In this document: piece by piece, positions 18,033 to 26,737 of the stretch | How positions within the stretch are numbered: the stretch's first letter is position 1 | Layout: every line of letters begins with the position of its first letter | Source of the DNA: Kitasatospora sp. NBC_00374 | GTDB lineage: Bacteria > Actinomycetota > Actinomycetes > Streptomycetales > Streptomycetaceae | DNA length: 64,000 bases | Direction of reading: 5' to 3' | Assembly (NCBI RefSeq): GCF_041434935.1 | Contig: NZ_CP107964.1 | Coordinates: 6,121,001-6,185,000, forward strand | Translations under genes and position numbers: made by a program | Notes under the pieces: model-generated | The model's database searches: none | Told to the model about the DNA's origin: nothing | The model's input: the letters and a program-made list of their open reading frames with translations, nothing else

Positions 18033-18317
18033 GTGCTGCCGCGTCGAGGGCTGTCGAGGTGCCGGAGGTGCCGGCGCCCGGTGCACTGGACGGTGACCGA
18101 CTCGGGGGCGCGCCTGGCCATCGACCCTCAGCCTTCCTGCCGGGGGAACACCGCGGTCTACCGGGATGGCGCCGGGACGATTCGCTCACGCTGGCCCACC
18201 CGGGAGCTGCCACTGCTGCCGTACGAGCGGCTCTTTGTGCCGCACGTGGCGACGTGCCCGCCTGGCCCAGCGAACAGGGACTTTGGGTCCTGTGGCCCGG
18301 GCCTGGGGCGGGGATAG
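18033..18317 (+). CDS. small zinc-ribbon-like phage protein
   Basis: A 94-residue protein beginning 4 bases after the previous stop. A CRRC pair near residues 10-13 and a late HVATCP motif could bind one zinc ion. The middle holds RLAIDPQPSCRGNTAVYRD, a segment seen in small accessory proteins of actinophage replication modules. The GTG start at 18033 fits the coupling. The exact function is unknown. Confidence 0.6.
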   Translation: MLPRRGLSRCRRCRRPVHWTVTDSGARLAIDPQPSCRGNTAVYRDGAGTIRSRWPTRELPLLPYERLFVPHVATCPPGPANRDFGSCGPGLGRG

Positions 18318-18473
18318 GCTGCTCGGTTTGGCGTAAGCGCGTGCGAGCTGGGACGTCCTGTGGTCCCGAGCTGTCGTGGCGTCAGCTTGGTTGCCTGGTG
18401 GGCGTGTCGACAGGGGGCGAGGGGTCGCATCGCTGCGAAGCGACGCGATGCCCGTCGATTGAACGAAGGGAGA

Positions 18474-19658
18474 ATGATCGTGTTGTCGGATAGCTCTTAC
18501 GAGGTGGTGCGGGAAGCGCTGCGCCGCTGGGGGAACGTGAGGCTGACCGAGGGGGGATGGCTGGCGAGGTGCCCAGCCCACGATGACCGGCAGGGCTCGC
18601 TACTCGTGCTTGCTGCTGGCGATGGCCGAGTCGAGTTGGACTGCCTGGGCGCCGGTTGCGACCCGCAGGACGTGGCGGCGGCTCTGAGGATCGGCGCGCA
18701 GTACGTGGTGGTACCGCCGCCGGCGTTCGAGGACGGTCCGGGCTGGATCTGGCCGGGCTACCTTCCGTCGGTTGGCCTGACGCTGATCGACGGGGAGGAC
18801 GGCGTCAACACCCTGACGGTGGCGCTGGATGTGGCTGCTCGGGCTTCTGCCGGGTCTGTCCTGCCGGACGGCCAACATCCGCCCACCGGCCGGGGTGTGG
18901 TGGTGCTGACGGCGCCGCACACCACGGCGGACGTACGGCGGCTGCTGTCGGCCTCGGGTGCAGATGCCGGGCGGACCGAAGTGATTGAGGTCCTGGGCGG
19001 GCGCGGTGGTCAGCGGGGGCTGCGGCTGCCGGCGGATGTGGCGCAGGTGGAGGGACTGCTGCGCGGACGGGGCGTGGAGCTGCTGGTGGTGGACGTGATG
19101 CTGGTGTGCCCCTACCGGGTGCCTGCGGAGAGGGCGCTGCGGGCTCTGGGCGAGGTGTCGGAGCGTCTCGGGATGGCTGTGCTGGCGGTGAGGGAAGCGT
19201 CCAAGCGGGCGGGCTGGCTGGCTTCGCGCCGTGCGCAGGAGGCTGCGGAGCTGGGGAGTGCGGCGGCGGTGCACATGGCTGTGAACGGGCCCGAGAGTTC
19301 GATGGCGCTGGTACCGGTTGCTTGCGAGTCGTGGAGGGTGATGGGCGGCTTGAAGTTCCGTCAGGCCGGCCGTGATCGGCCGGTGGTGTGGAACTCCCGC
19401 TTCTCGCGCGGTACGGATCGGGCAATCGAGAGCGCGGACCTGTGCCGTCGGCGCCCGGCGAGCACCGGGGCCTACAGGTTCCTGGAGGAGCTGCTGGCCG
19501 AGGGGCCCGTACCGGCCCGGGACGTGACGGCGGCCGCCGCGGACGTGGGCTTGGCGCCGCGCACTGTTCAGCGGGCGCGTACGCAGCTCGGTGTCGTGGC
19601 GACGAAGACGGCCCAGGGGTGGGTGCTGTCTCTTCCTCCGCAGCACGTAGGCCGGTGA
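18474..19658 (+). CDS. primase/RecA-like helicase-type protein with a degenerate P-loop
   Basis: A 394-residue protein. The N-terminus has a CHC2-like zinc motif (RCPAHDD ... DCLGAGCDPQ). A RepA/AAA_25-like RecA fold follows, then a C-terminal winged helix (VTAAAADVGLAPRTVQRART). Homologues carry a Walker A of the form GDPGVGKST, but here the loop reads LIDGEDGVNTLTVALD: the Gly-Lys step is missing and no lysine remains. A Walker B-like strand LLVVDVMLV is still present. It should belong to the phage replication module, but ATP hydrolysis is doubtful. ATG 18474 has GAAGGGA upstream. Confidence 0.7.
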   Translation: MIVLSDSSYEVVREALRRWGNVRLTEGGWLARCPAHDDRQGSLLVLAAGDGRVELDCLGAGCDPQDVAAALRIGAQYVVVPPPAFEDGPGWIWPGYLPSVGLTLIDGEDGVNTLTVALDVAARASAGSVLPDGQHPPTGRGVVVLTAPHTTADVRRLLSASGADAGRTEVIEVLGGRGGQRGLRLPADVAQVEGLLRGRGVELLVVDVMLVCPYRVPAERALRALGEVSERLGMAVLAVREASKRAGWLASRRAQEAAELGSAAAVHMAVNGPESSMALVPVACESWRVMGGLKFRQAGRDRPVVWNSRFSRGTDRAIESADLCRRRPASTGAYRFLEELLAEGPVPARDVTAAAADVGLAPRTVQRARTQLGVVATKTAQGWVLSLPPQHVGR

Positions 19659-19659
19659 A

Positions 19660-19697
19660 CGAGCCGTGCCCTTCCCGTCCAGAAAGGGCCCGGCTCG
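19660..19697. terminator. bidirectional stem-loop terminator
   Basis: A 14-bp stem with one mismatch (arms 19660-19673 and 19684-19697, 10-base loop) lies between the convergent replication gene and the secreted-protein gene. Confidence 0.75.
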
Positions 19698-19701
19698 GCG
19701 G

Positions 19702-20190
19702 TCAGCGCGTCGGCTGCGGGCTGTTGGTGGGCTGCAGCGGGCTACGGGTGACGGTCGGGCTCGGGGGCTGCGGGGCGGCCGGAAGGATCGTTGCGGGGCT
19801 GTTGGTGCCGGGTGCGGCCGGGGTCGGGGCGGTGACCACCTGGGTGGCGGTGGCGCTGACCGTCACGGTGACGGTCGGGGCGGGCTCAGTGACGGTGGCC
19901 GGGGTGGTGATGGTGAGAACGGGAGTGGTCAGGGTGGCGATGGCGAGGCCGGGGTCGTCGGCGGCCGGGGCGGGGCAGGTCGGCAGGGCCGGGGCGGTTG
20001 GAGCGGAGGGGGCGATCACAGGCTGCGCCGGGGTGGGGCTCAGGAACGCGGACGCTGGGGCAGCCGGGGTGAGGGGAGCGGCCGGGGCGGAGGCCGGGTG
20101 GGACGCGAGGGTGGTTCCGGCGGTGAAGGCGGCGGCCACGGCGAAGGCGATGGCCGCGTGGCGGGCGGTGATCCGGCTGGTCAGTGCCAT
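19702..20190 (-). CDS. secreted alanine/proline/threonine-rich protein
   Basis: A 162-residue protein that starts with a signal peptide: the basic MALTSRITARHA, the hydrophobic AAIAFAVAAAFTAGT and a likely cleavage site near ASHPASA. The rest is low-complexity Ala/Pro/Thr/Val sequence with no Cys pairs or recognisable domain. It stands alone on the minus strand between the replication and packaging modules, so it looks like a lysogenic cargo (moron) gene. AGGGAG lies upstream of ATG 20190. It may be surface-exposed or act as a mucin-like spacer. Function unknown. Confidence 0.65.
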   Translation of the reverse strand: MALTSRITARHAAIAFAVAAAFTAGTTLASHPASAPAAPLTPAAPASAFLSPTPAQPVIAPSAPTAPALPTCPAPAADDPGLAIATLTTPVLTITTPATVTEPAPTVTVTVSATATQVVTAPTPAAPGTNSPATILPAAPQPPSPTVTRSPLQPTNSPQPTR

Positions 20191-20310
20191 GGTTGGTCTC
20201 CCTGTGTGTGGGCCGGGGGTTCGCGGTCCCCGGCTGGCAGGACCAGCCTCGCAAAGAAGTAGACCTAAGTCTATAAAGAAGACTTGCGTAAGCTTTCTCT
20301 CTCGGGTCTC

Positions 20311-20343
20311 GGCGCGACACACCGCAGACAGCCATGCACTGTG
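20311..20343 (+). promoter_or_regulatory. phage promoter-like motif upstream of terminase (variant)
   Basis: GGCGCGAC at 20311-20318 is followed at the usual spacing by ATGCACTGTG, a weak match to the second box. It precedes the terminase start by 35 bp. Confidence 0.4.
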
Positions 20344-20377
20344 GCCTGCCGATCGATCCCGACCCGTAGGGGAGCCC

Positions 20378-22084
20378 GTGAAGCAGCCCCTGCCAGCCCT
20401 GCCCGCGCCTCGCCCCGGCAAGGTCGGCCGCCGCCTGTACGCCGACCTCGCGGCCTCGCCCCCAGCCCTCCGCCGCCGCTTCTACGACGGCTTGGCGGTC
20501 AGGGACTGGGCCCAGGTCCTCGCCGCTGCCAAGGCCGAGGCTGGCACCCCGTACGCCCTGTGGGCCGACGACCCCGTCGGCTTCGTCGAAGACGTCCTCG
20601 GCGAATCCCAGTGGAGCCGCCAGCGCGAGATCCTGGAAGCGCTGGTGGGCCACCGCCGCGTCGCAGTCCCCTCGTGCTTTGGCTCCGGCAAGACCCACAT
20701 CGCGGCGAGAGCGGCCGTCTGGTTCTCGGTCGTCCACCCGCCCGGCACCGCCCTGACGGTCACCACCGCCACCCGTGCCCGGCAGGTGCAGCGTCAGATG
20801 TGGCCCCACATCCGGCAGATCGTCGCCCGGGCAGGCCTGCCCGGAGAGGTGGGCGTCACCCAGTGGAAGATGCCGGACTCCCACGGCTCGGACGTCGTGG
20901 TGGCATACGGCTTCTCGGCCCCCGACCACGACGAGTCCGCCGTTCAGGGCATCCACGCACCGCGGCTGATGTTCATTGTGGACGAGGCCGGCGGCATCGG
21001 TCGGATCATCGGTGCGGCCATGCGCGGTGTGCTCACCGGCGAGCACACCCGGGCCCTGCTGATCGGCAACCCACCGACCGACGACGAGGGCAGCTGGTTC
21101 GAGCAGACCTGCGCCGACCCGGCCGTACACGTGCTGCCGATCAGCGTCTACGACACCCCGCTGATGTCGGGCGAACGAACGCGGCGCTGCCGATCCTGCC
21201 CTCCGCAGGCGCCAGCGCACCTGCTCGCCTCCCACCTCGTGGACCCCGAGTGGGTACGGGACACGATCCGGGACCACGGGGAGGACGCCCCGTTCGTCCA
21301 GGCCAAGGTGCACGCCCAGTTCCCGCGCGGCGGCCAGGCCCGAGCGATCCCGGCGTCCTGGATCGAGGCCGCAGCCGACGCCGCCGAGCCGGACGGTGAG
21401 GACTTCCACGTGCTCAAGGGCCTCGGCCTGGACGGCGAGACCTCCCCGTACCGGGTGAAGGCCGGCGCGTGGGTGCGCCTGGGCGTCGATGTCGCTGCCG
21501 GCGGCGGCGACGAGATGGTGATCGCCCGCGCGGTCGGCGACCTCGTGGAGCTGCGCCACGCCACGGCAGGCCAGGACAACGCCGACCCCGTCGCGGTCGC
21601 CGGCGTCGTGCTGCGCGAGATCCTGGCGGCTCAGGTCCTCGCGCGAGCGATCGGCACCCGGCTCCCGGTCCGGGTCAAGGTCGACGGTGTCGGGGTCGGC
21701 TGGGGTGTGGCCGGCCTCCTGGAGTCGTGGCGACGGGAAGGGCTGCACGAGGCGGAGATCGTGTCGGTCGTCGTCAGCGAGGCACCAGGCCGGGACGACG
21801 AGGCGGCCACGCTGCGCCCTGCGACCCAGCGCGACGAGATGTGGCTGGCGACCCGGGCGCTGGTCTCGCCCGCCGCATCGGCGCTACGCCTGCGCGTGGA
21901 TCGGCGGACTCAGGCCCAGCTGTCCGCGCCCAAGCTCGGCACAAGCGCGACCGGGCGGACGGTGATCGAGTCCAAGCGGTCGATGAAGGCGAGGGGAGTG
22001 AGTTCTCCGGACCGGGCGGAGGCCCTGCTGCTGGCTCTGTACGAGCCGCAGGCGCGTCGCCGGAAGGTCCGACTTGTCGCATAG
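20378..22084 (+). CDS. terL: terminase large subunit-like ATPase
   Basis: A 568-residue packaging motor. The ATPase domain has Walker A SCFGSGKTHIA near residue 100 and Walker B MFIVDEAGG near 205, then a coupling-type motif ALLIGNPP. The C-terminal half looks like an RNase H-fold nuclease (VRLGVDVAAGGGDEM, then VKVDGVGVGWGVAG). It cuts and pumps phage DNA into proheads. GTG 20378 is preceded by GGGGAG. The longer upstream frame overlaps the divergent secreted-protein gene and is not protein-like. No small terminase gene was recognised nearby. Confidence 0.85.
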   Translation: MKQPLPALPAPRPGKVGRRLYADLAASPPALRRRFYDGLAVRDWAQVLAAAKAEAGTPYALWADDPVGFVEDVLGESQWSRQREILEALVGHRRVAVPSCFGSGKTHIAARAAVWFSVVHPPGTALTVTTATRARQVQRQMWPHIRQIVARAGLPGEVGVTQWKMPDSHGSDVVVAYGFSAPDHDESAVQGIHAPRLMFIVDEAGGIGRIIGAAMRGVLTGEHTRALLIGNPPTDDEGSWFEQTCADPAVHVLPISVYDTPLMSGERTRRCRSCPPQAPAHLLASHLVDPEWVRDTIRDHGEDAPFVQAKVHAQFPRGGQARAIPASWIEAAADAAEPDGEDFHVLKGLGLDGETSPYRVKAGAWVRLGVDVAAGGGDEMVIARAVGDLVELRHATAGQDNADPVAVAGVVLREILAAQVLARAIGTRLPVRVKVDGVGVGWGVAGLLESWRREGLHEAEIVSVVVSEAPGRDDEAATLRPATQRDEMWLATRALVSPAASALRLRVDRRTQAQLSAPKLGTSATGRTVIESKRSMKARGVSSPDRAEALLLALYEPQARRRKVRLVA

Positions 22085-22509
22085 GGCACCAGTCGAATGC
22101 ATGCCGACAGTTGTCAGACGATGCATCTAATGTGCGCATGAAGATCCCACCTGTTAGACGGGGGACGAATCCGAAGGCGGCAGATCAAGGCATGTGATGG
22201 AAGTCACATCAAAAGAAGTGGCGAGGGCGGCATTGGCGGATATTGAATCGTTAGCGAGCCGTACTGCATATGCCAGACGGCGTCGGGGGATTCGGGGGAT
22301 TTGGCGGGGGTGTGTCACATATCTGGACCACGCTCCACGTGCTCCTCCATTTCTCCTTACTCGGATACCTAGGTCGAGACGGAGGTGCCTCCAACCCCAC
22401 GTTGGAGGTGCTACCACCCCTGGCGAGAAAAGGATGAATCAGTGCTCACAAATCAGTTCATGCGCTACGCGGCCTACCCCCGTCAGGCCGTCCGGAAAGG
22501 AGCTTCCAA
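22085..22509. other. gap with a decayed open frame and a stem-loop
   Basis: The gap is richer in A+T than its surroundings. A frame starting near 22197 begins EVTSKEVARAALADIESL, which looks protein-like for about 45 residues and then loses character, suggesting a remnant. An 8-bp stem (22388-22395 with 22401-22408) may be a terminator. No intact gene is visible. Confidence 0.4.
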
Positions 22510-22878
22510 ATGACCACGGCTGCTGAGAAGCTCTCGCATGAATGGGTTATCGCCGCCTACGTCCCCGTGGACGCACAGGGCGCTGCATATGCACGCCGAC
22601 GCGGCGTCTACCGCGTTCCGGCCACCACCAAGGTCTCCTCCGCCGAGGTGATGTGCATTCACTGCCGCAAGCCCTACGACGAGGCCCTGCACACCGAGTG
22701 CCCCGGCTCCGACCCCACCCTCCACGGCGGCCCCGTCGGAACCCGGAAGCGACGCACCCCCGCAGCGCACCCCGCCGGCACCGCCGCCGCGCCCGCCGTC
22801 CGCCTCGCCAGCACCTCGGGTGCGCGGCGCATTCCCGCCGCCAGCCACACCAGGACGCTAAGCAGCGGGGCTGCCTAG
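22510..22878 (+). CDS. small phage protein with a possible zinc motif
   Basis: A 122-residue protein with AAAGGAG upstream of ATG 22510. The first 75 residues are structured and include MCIHCRKPYDEALHTECPG, a CxxC...C motif that could bind metal. The C-terminus is Ala/Arg/Thr-rich and disordered. It lies between terminase and portal, where small head or regulatory proteins are common. Function unknown. Confidence 0.6.
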   Translation: MTTAAEKLSHEWVIAAYVPVDAQGAAYARRRGVYRVPATTKVSSAEVMCIHCRKPYDEALHTECPGSDPTLHGGPVGTRKRRTPAAHPAGTAAAPAVRLASTSGARRIPAASHTRTLSSGAA

Positions 22879-22881
22879 CCT
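22853..22881 (+). promoter_or_regulatory. phage promoter-like motif upstream of a membrane protein gene
   Basis: GGAC at 22853-22856, 15 bp, then TGCCTAGCCT at 22872-22881. The GTG at 22889 is 8 bases downstream, so the transcript could be leaderless. Confidence 0.5.
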
Positions 22882-22888
22882 GCGTGCC

Positions 22889-23110
22889 GTGACGACACCC
22901 AGCAGGCCCAACCCGCGCACCAAGAACGATGTCGCGCACCCGGCATCACGCCGGGTGCGCGACATCGCCGCCGTAGTCCTGTTCGCCCTCGGCGCGGCGG
23001 GACTCAACACCGCCGCCTACACCACGGACCCGCGGCTCGGCACGGCATGCACCAGCCTGTGCGCGCTCACCGTCGCCACCATCCTCGGGCGCGACGACGA
23101 GCAGCAGTAG
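22889..23110 (+). CDS. small membrane protein before the portal gene
   Basis: A 73-residue protein with a hydrophilic N-terminus and two hydrophobic segments, IAAVVLFALGAAGLNTAA and a second one around TSLCALTVATIL, that could form a helical hairpin in the membrane. It is close to the portal gene. Holins often have this size and shape, but they usually sit by the endolysin, so this is only one possibility. The GTG start lies just after a promoter-like motif. Confidence 0.6.
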   Translation: MTTPSRPNPRTKNDVAHPASRRVRDIAAVVLFALGAAGLNTAAYTTDPRLGTACTSLCALTVATILGRDDEQQ

Positions 23111-23124
23111 GAGGAGCCCCGCCC

Positions 23125-25191
23125 ATGTCCCGCCGATGGTTCCCCACCCTGCGCAGCACTCCGCCGGACGCCAAGAGCGAGCCGAACTACACCCTCAACT
23201 GGGCGCCAGCCGGCATCGACCGGGCCAGGCCGTGGTCCGTTGAACGAGCCGTCCAGGACGGCATGGAACGCGCCGTGTGGATCTACAAGGCCGTGGACAC
23301 CATCGCCAACCACGCCGCCGACCGACTCCTGCGTGTGCGCCCACGCAGCGACAGCTCCGATGAGCCCCTGCCGCCGCTCGCCGACCACCCGCTCTACCAG
23401 GCGATGAACGTCAAGGCCAACCCCCTCGAGGTCGCCTGGATCCTCAAGAAGCGGGCGAGCATGCAGCTCCTGCTCAGCAAACGCGGCGTCTTCCTCGAGC
23501 CGACGTTCAGCCGGGGCGGCGACCTCCTGCGTATCGACCTCCTGCCCCCTGGGCGCACCAGGCCAGTCCCCGGCAAGGGTGCGGACCTCGTCTCCCACTT
23601 CGAAACCGTCACGCCGACCGGCGAACTGCGCACGCTTGACGTGGACCGGGTGCGATGGATCCGCAACCCCCACCCCCTCGACCCCTACTCCGGCATCACC
23701 CCGCTGGAGGCCGCCGGCCTGTCCGCCGACCTCGACTTCTTCACCCGCCACTACAACCTCAGCTTCGTCCATAACGACGCCCGGCCCGGCGGTGTCATCG
23801 GCATCGACGGCGACATGGACGACAGCGAACTGCGCCTGCTGCGCGCCAAGTTCGGCGGCGGGCCGTCAGCTGCCGGTGCCTGGACCGTGCTGACCGGCGG
23901 CAACATCACCGTCACCGACACCTCCACCACCCCACGGGACATGGCCTACGAGACCGTGTCCCTCAACTCCAAGGTCGAGCTCCTCGCCGCGTTCGGCGTC
24001 CCCGAATCCCAGCTCGGCAACGCCAGCGGCCGCACCTACGACAACGCCCAGGCCGAGAAGCTGCAGTTCTGGGAAGTCACCATGCCGCCACACCTGTCGC
24101 TGCTCGCCGCCGGCTTCCAGGAGGACGCCGGCGACGGCAACGAGGTCTACTCCGACACCTCCGACATCGACGTGCTGCGCAACGCCCGCTCCAAGCGCCT
24201 GACCGAGGCCCGCGAGGAGGTCGCCGCCGGCGTCCGGTCCGTCCGCTCCTACGCCGAACTCGCCGGCTACTCCGATGAGGTCGACGACACCCCGGCGACC
24301 CGCGCCCTGTGGCTCACCTCCGGCCGTACCCCGGTCCCCGCCCGCGCCGCCGACGCCCAGGCCTTCACCCCGGCCGCCACGCCGCCCACCAGCCAGCCAC
24401 CACGTACGGCCAAGGCCCTCGACACCACCACCGACCTGTCGCTCGACCAGACCGCCGCCGAGACCCTTCACACCCGCCTGGACGACGCGCTCCAGACCCT
24501 CACTGTCCGCTGGACCGAACGTACCGTCGCCCGGCTCAGCGCCCCACGGCACCGCAAGGGCACCCGGCACTGGGACGACCGCGGTACCGAGGACACCCGG
24601 GCCGGCAGCAAGGACCTACCCGTCGAGCAGGTCATCGACGTAGCGACGTGGCAGCAGGAAGCGACCCAGGCCCTCCAGCCCCTCATCGAGCACGCCTCCG
24701 ACGCCGCAGCGAACGAACTGAACGCCGCTCTCGGCTCAACCGGCACCAGTACGGTCACCGTCTGGCCCGCACTCGCCCCGCTGCTCACCGACTGGCTGGC
24801 CAAACAGGCCAGCGTCCTCGCCGAGGAAGTACGACAAGCCGACCGCGCAGGGAAGAACCTCACCGGCATCACCGACACCACCCGAGACTGGGGGCGCTCA
24901 CTCGCGGCCTGGGCCACCAGCACGGCCAACCGCCTGGCCACCGCCACCATCGAGATCGCCCGAGACCAGGCCGCCGCCGCGACTGCCCGCGCCGGCCTCG
25001 TTCGCCGCTGGGTCGCCCACGACGACGGCCGGACCCGACCCGAGCACGAAGCCGCCGATGGCCAGACCCAACCGCTCGGACAGCCCTTCGCCGTCGGACA
25101 GGACCTGCTGCGCCACCCCGGCGACCCCCAGGCACCCCCGGGACAGGCCCTGAACTGCCGATGCCGCCTGGCATGGCGGATCCAGTACTGA
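23125..25191 (+). CDS. portal protein with C-terminal MuF-like head-morphogenesis motif
   Basis: A 688-residue fusion. Residues about 1-430 are an HK97-type portal protein (MERAVWIYKAVDTIANHAAD ... WIRNPHPLDPYSGITPLEAA ... GVPESQLGN). It forms the dodecameric ring at the head vertex through which DNA passes. The remaining 250 residues are helical and end in a MuF/minor-head motif: DDGRTRPEHEAADGQTQP, followed by NCRCRLAW at the last residues. ATG 23125 is preceded by AGGAGGAG. Fusion of portal and minor head protein is seen in other actinophages. Confidence 0.88.
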   Translation: MSRRWFPTLRSTPPDAKSEPNYTLNWAPAGIDRARPWSVERAVQDGMERAVWIYKAVDTIANHAADRLLRVRPRSDSSDEPLPPLADHPLYQAMNVKANPLEVAWILKKRASMQLLLSKRGVFLEPTFSRGGDLLRIDLLPPGRTRPVPGKGADLVSHFETVTPTGELRTLDVDRVRWIRNPHPLDPYSGITPLEAAGLSADLDFFTRHYNLSFVHNDARPGGVIGIDGDMDDSELRLLRAKFGGGPSAAGAWTVLTGGNITVTDTSTTPRDMAYETVSLNSKVELLAAFGVPESQLGNASGRTYDNAQAEKLQFWEVTMPPHLSLLAAGFQEDAGDGNEVYSDTSDIDVLRNARSKRLTEAREEVAAGVRSVRSYAELAGYSDEVDDTPATRALWLTSGRTPVPARAADAQAFTPAATPPTSQPPRTAKALDTTTDLSLDQTAAETLHTRLDDALQTLTVRWTERTVARLSAPRHRKGTRHWDDRGTEDTRAGSKDLPVEQVIDVATWQQEATQALQPLIEHASDAAANELNAALGSTGTSTVTVWPALAPLLTDWLAKQASVLAEEVRQADRAGKNLTGITDTTRDWGRSLAAWATSTANRLATATIEIARDQAAAATARAGLVRRWVAHDDGRTRPEHEAADGQTQPLGQPFAVGQDLLRHPGDPQAPPGQALNCRCRLAWRIQY

Positions 25192-25254
25192 CCCCCCGTC
25201 AAGCCTGCCACGCACCCGCCCAGGGCCCGTGGCGGGCACGTGTGAGGATGGAGC

Positions 25255-25500
25255 ATGAGCACCGGAACCCCACCCAGCGATCGGCAGCAGCTCAACGAGG
25301 ACTGGATCCGCAGCCGACGCTGGGACATCCGCTACGCCAACGGCAACCCCGTGGCCACGCTCGACGGCCTCGCTGAAGTGCTCGGCATCGATCGGCGCGA
25401 GGCGGCCCGGCGCGTCCTGACCCAGCCCTTCGGGAAGGCCGCCCCCCAGGAGCTGCTGGACGAGGCCCATCAGGAGCCCGCAGCCGACCCGTCCTCCTGA
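25255..25500 (+). CDS. small phage protein, function unknown
   Basis: An 81-residue hydrophilic protein starting MSTGTPPSDRQQLNEDWIRS. It has a helical segment (LDGLAEVLGIDRREAARRVL) that could be an HTH or a protein-binding helix pair. It lies in line with the portal and ART genes and is probably a head-module accessory protein. Confidence 0.55.
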   Translation: MSTGTPPSDRQQLNEDWIRSRRWDIRYANGNPVATLDGLAEVLGIDRREAARRVLTQPFGKAAPQELLDEAHQEPAADPSS

Positions 25501-25622
25501 TCCCGCGCCCTCGCCGAACTGCGTAGGCCAGAACACGGATCGGCGGTCCTGCGACGCAGCGGCGCTATCGGTGACTTCTTGGCACTGTGCCCCCTCTGCC
25601 CCAGCGCTGCCGAGGGAGTGCC

Positions 25623-26648
25623 GTGCCGGACCCTGTCGTTCCTGCCATCCACCTGCGCCTCCGCGTGAAGCAGCAGCCCTTCCGCGAAAGTCTGCACCCT
25701 CGGGATGGCCAGGGGCGCTTCGCGCACACGCCAGGCGCCAGCACCGACCCGCTACTCGAGCGCATCCGGGCCGCCGCAGCTCGGCCCGCCCGCGGTCCAC
25801 GCTCGCAGCCGCGGTTCGACGAGGAGGAACACGGCCTGGTGTTCCGGGACGGCGACAGCGAGCGCGTAGCGCAGGCATACAAGGCCAACGTCGTCGCCGG
25901 CCTGACCCAGGACCTAAAGGACGTACCAGACGATGCGCTCCTCGCAGAGAACGACCGCACCCGCCTGGCCAACGTCCAGAACGGCTACGCCACCGCACAC
26001 CAGGACCCGGAGACCGGGCAGCTGCGCACCACCGGCCCCGGCAGCCCGCCCCCACACCCCTCGTGGACGCAGGTCAGCCCGGAAAAGGCCCGCGACCTCC
26101 TGCGATCGGAAGCCGCGAACCGCATGGTCGCGACCTGGGCGATGACCTCCAACGACGAGGACCCAGCCGCCCTCGCGCTTCAAGCAACCGCCCGCGACCA
26201 CTTCGGCCTGCAGCCGGCCGCCGACTGGCCGAGCGTCGACCACCTCACGCAGGCCACCGCCGACCACCAGGCCGCCCACCGGTTCGCTCTCGAAGCGTTC
26301 CTCACCGCCATGTGGGACCGCACCCAGACCCACCTCGCCGAAGCCAACCTCGGCTCCCTCACGGTGTTCCGTGGCATGAGCACCCCCGACGGCAAACCGC
26401 CCGCCGGGTGGGCAGCCGACAGCAATACCCTCAACAACCCAGCCCTGCGCCCCCTCTCGGCGTTCTCCCTCGACCCCGACGTGGCCCACCAGTTCGCCAC
26501 CGACGAGGGCCCCGGCATCGTCATGAGCGCCATCGTGCCCGCCGGACGCATCATCGCGACCCCGGCCACCGGGATCGGCTGCCTGGACGAATCCGAGGTC
26601 GTCGTTCTGGCCGGCCCGGGCACCCGGCACTGGCAGCGCGCCGACTGA
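25623..26648 (+). CDS. phage ADP-ribosyltransferase-like protein, copy 1
   Basis: 341 residues. The C-terminal third shows the R-S-E signature of mono-ADP-ribosyltransferases: Arg in LTVFRGMS, the Ser motif in LRPLSAFSLDPDVAHQFA, and an ExE motif in GCLDESEVVVLAGPG. The N-terminus has a GQGRFAHTPG segment shared with its paralogue. The enzyme would transfer ADP-ribose from NAD+ to a host target. Its place between portal and protease suggests an internal head protein injected with the DNA, like T4 Alt; that is inference. GTG 25623 was chosen over 25587 because GAGGGAG precedes it and the new N-terminus aligns with copy 2. Confidence 0.72.
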   Translation: MPDPVVPAIHLRLRVKQQPFRESLHPRDGQGRFAHTPGASTDPLLERIRAAAARPARGPRSQPRFDEEEHGLVFRDGDSERVAQAYKANVVAGLTQDLKDVPDDALLAENDRTRLANVQNGYATAHQDPETGQLRTTGPGSPPPHPSWTQVSPEKARDLLRSEAANRMVATWAMTSNDEDPAALALQATARDHFGLQPAADWPSVDHLTQATADHQAAHRFALEAFLTAMWDRTQTHLAEANLGSLTVFRGMSTPDGKPPAGWAADSNTLNNPALRPLSAFSLDPDVAHQFATDEGPGIVMSAIVPAGRIIATPATGIGCLDESEVVVLAGPGTRHWQRAD

Positions 26649-26669
26649 CGCCTGCTCAGTCATGCGCTC

Positions 26670-26702
26670 GGCGCGACGCTGCGCCCCTTCCGCTGCCAGC
26701 CT
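26670..26702 (+). promoter_or_regulatory. phage promoter-like motif upstream of ART copy 2 (variant)
   Basis: GGCGCGAC at 26670-26677, 15 bp, then CTGCCAGCCT at 26693-26702. The ART gene starts 36 bp downstream. Confidence 0.45.
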
Positions 26703-26737
26703 GCCGCGACCCACACCACCCGGCAGAAAGCAGCACG

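Noticed and set aside
19886..21748. 620-residue minus-strand frame across the terminase gene
   Set aside because: It is a shadow frame with no motifs. The terminase on the plus strand has Walker motifs and a ribosome site.
22085..22509. Possible riboswitch before the small gene at 22510
   Set aside because: Only one 8-bp stem and no recognised aptamer features; a remnant gene explains the sequence better.
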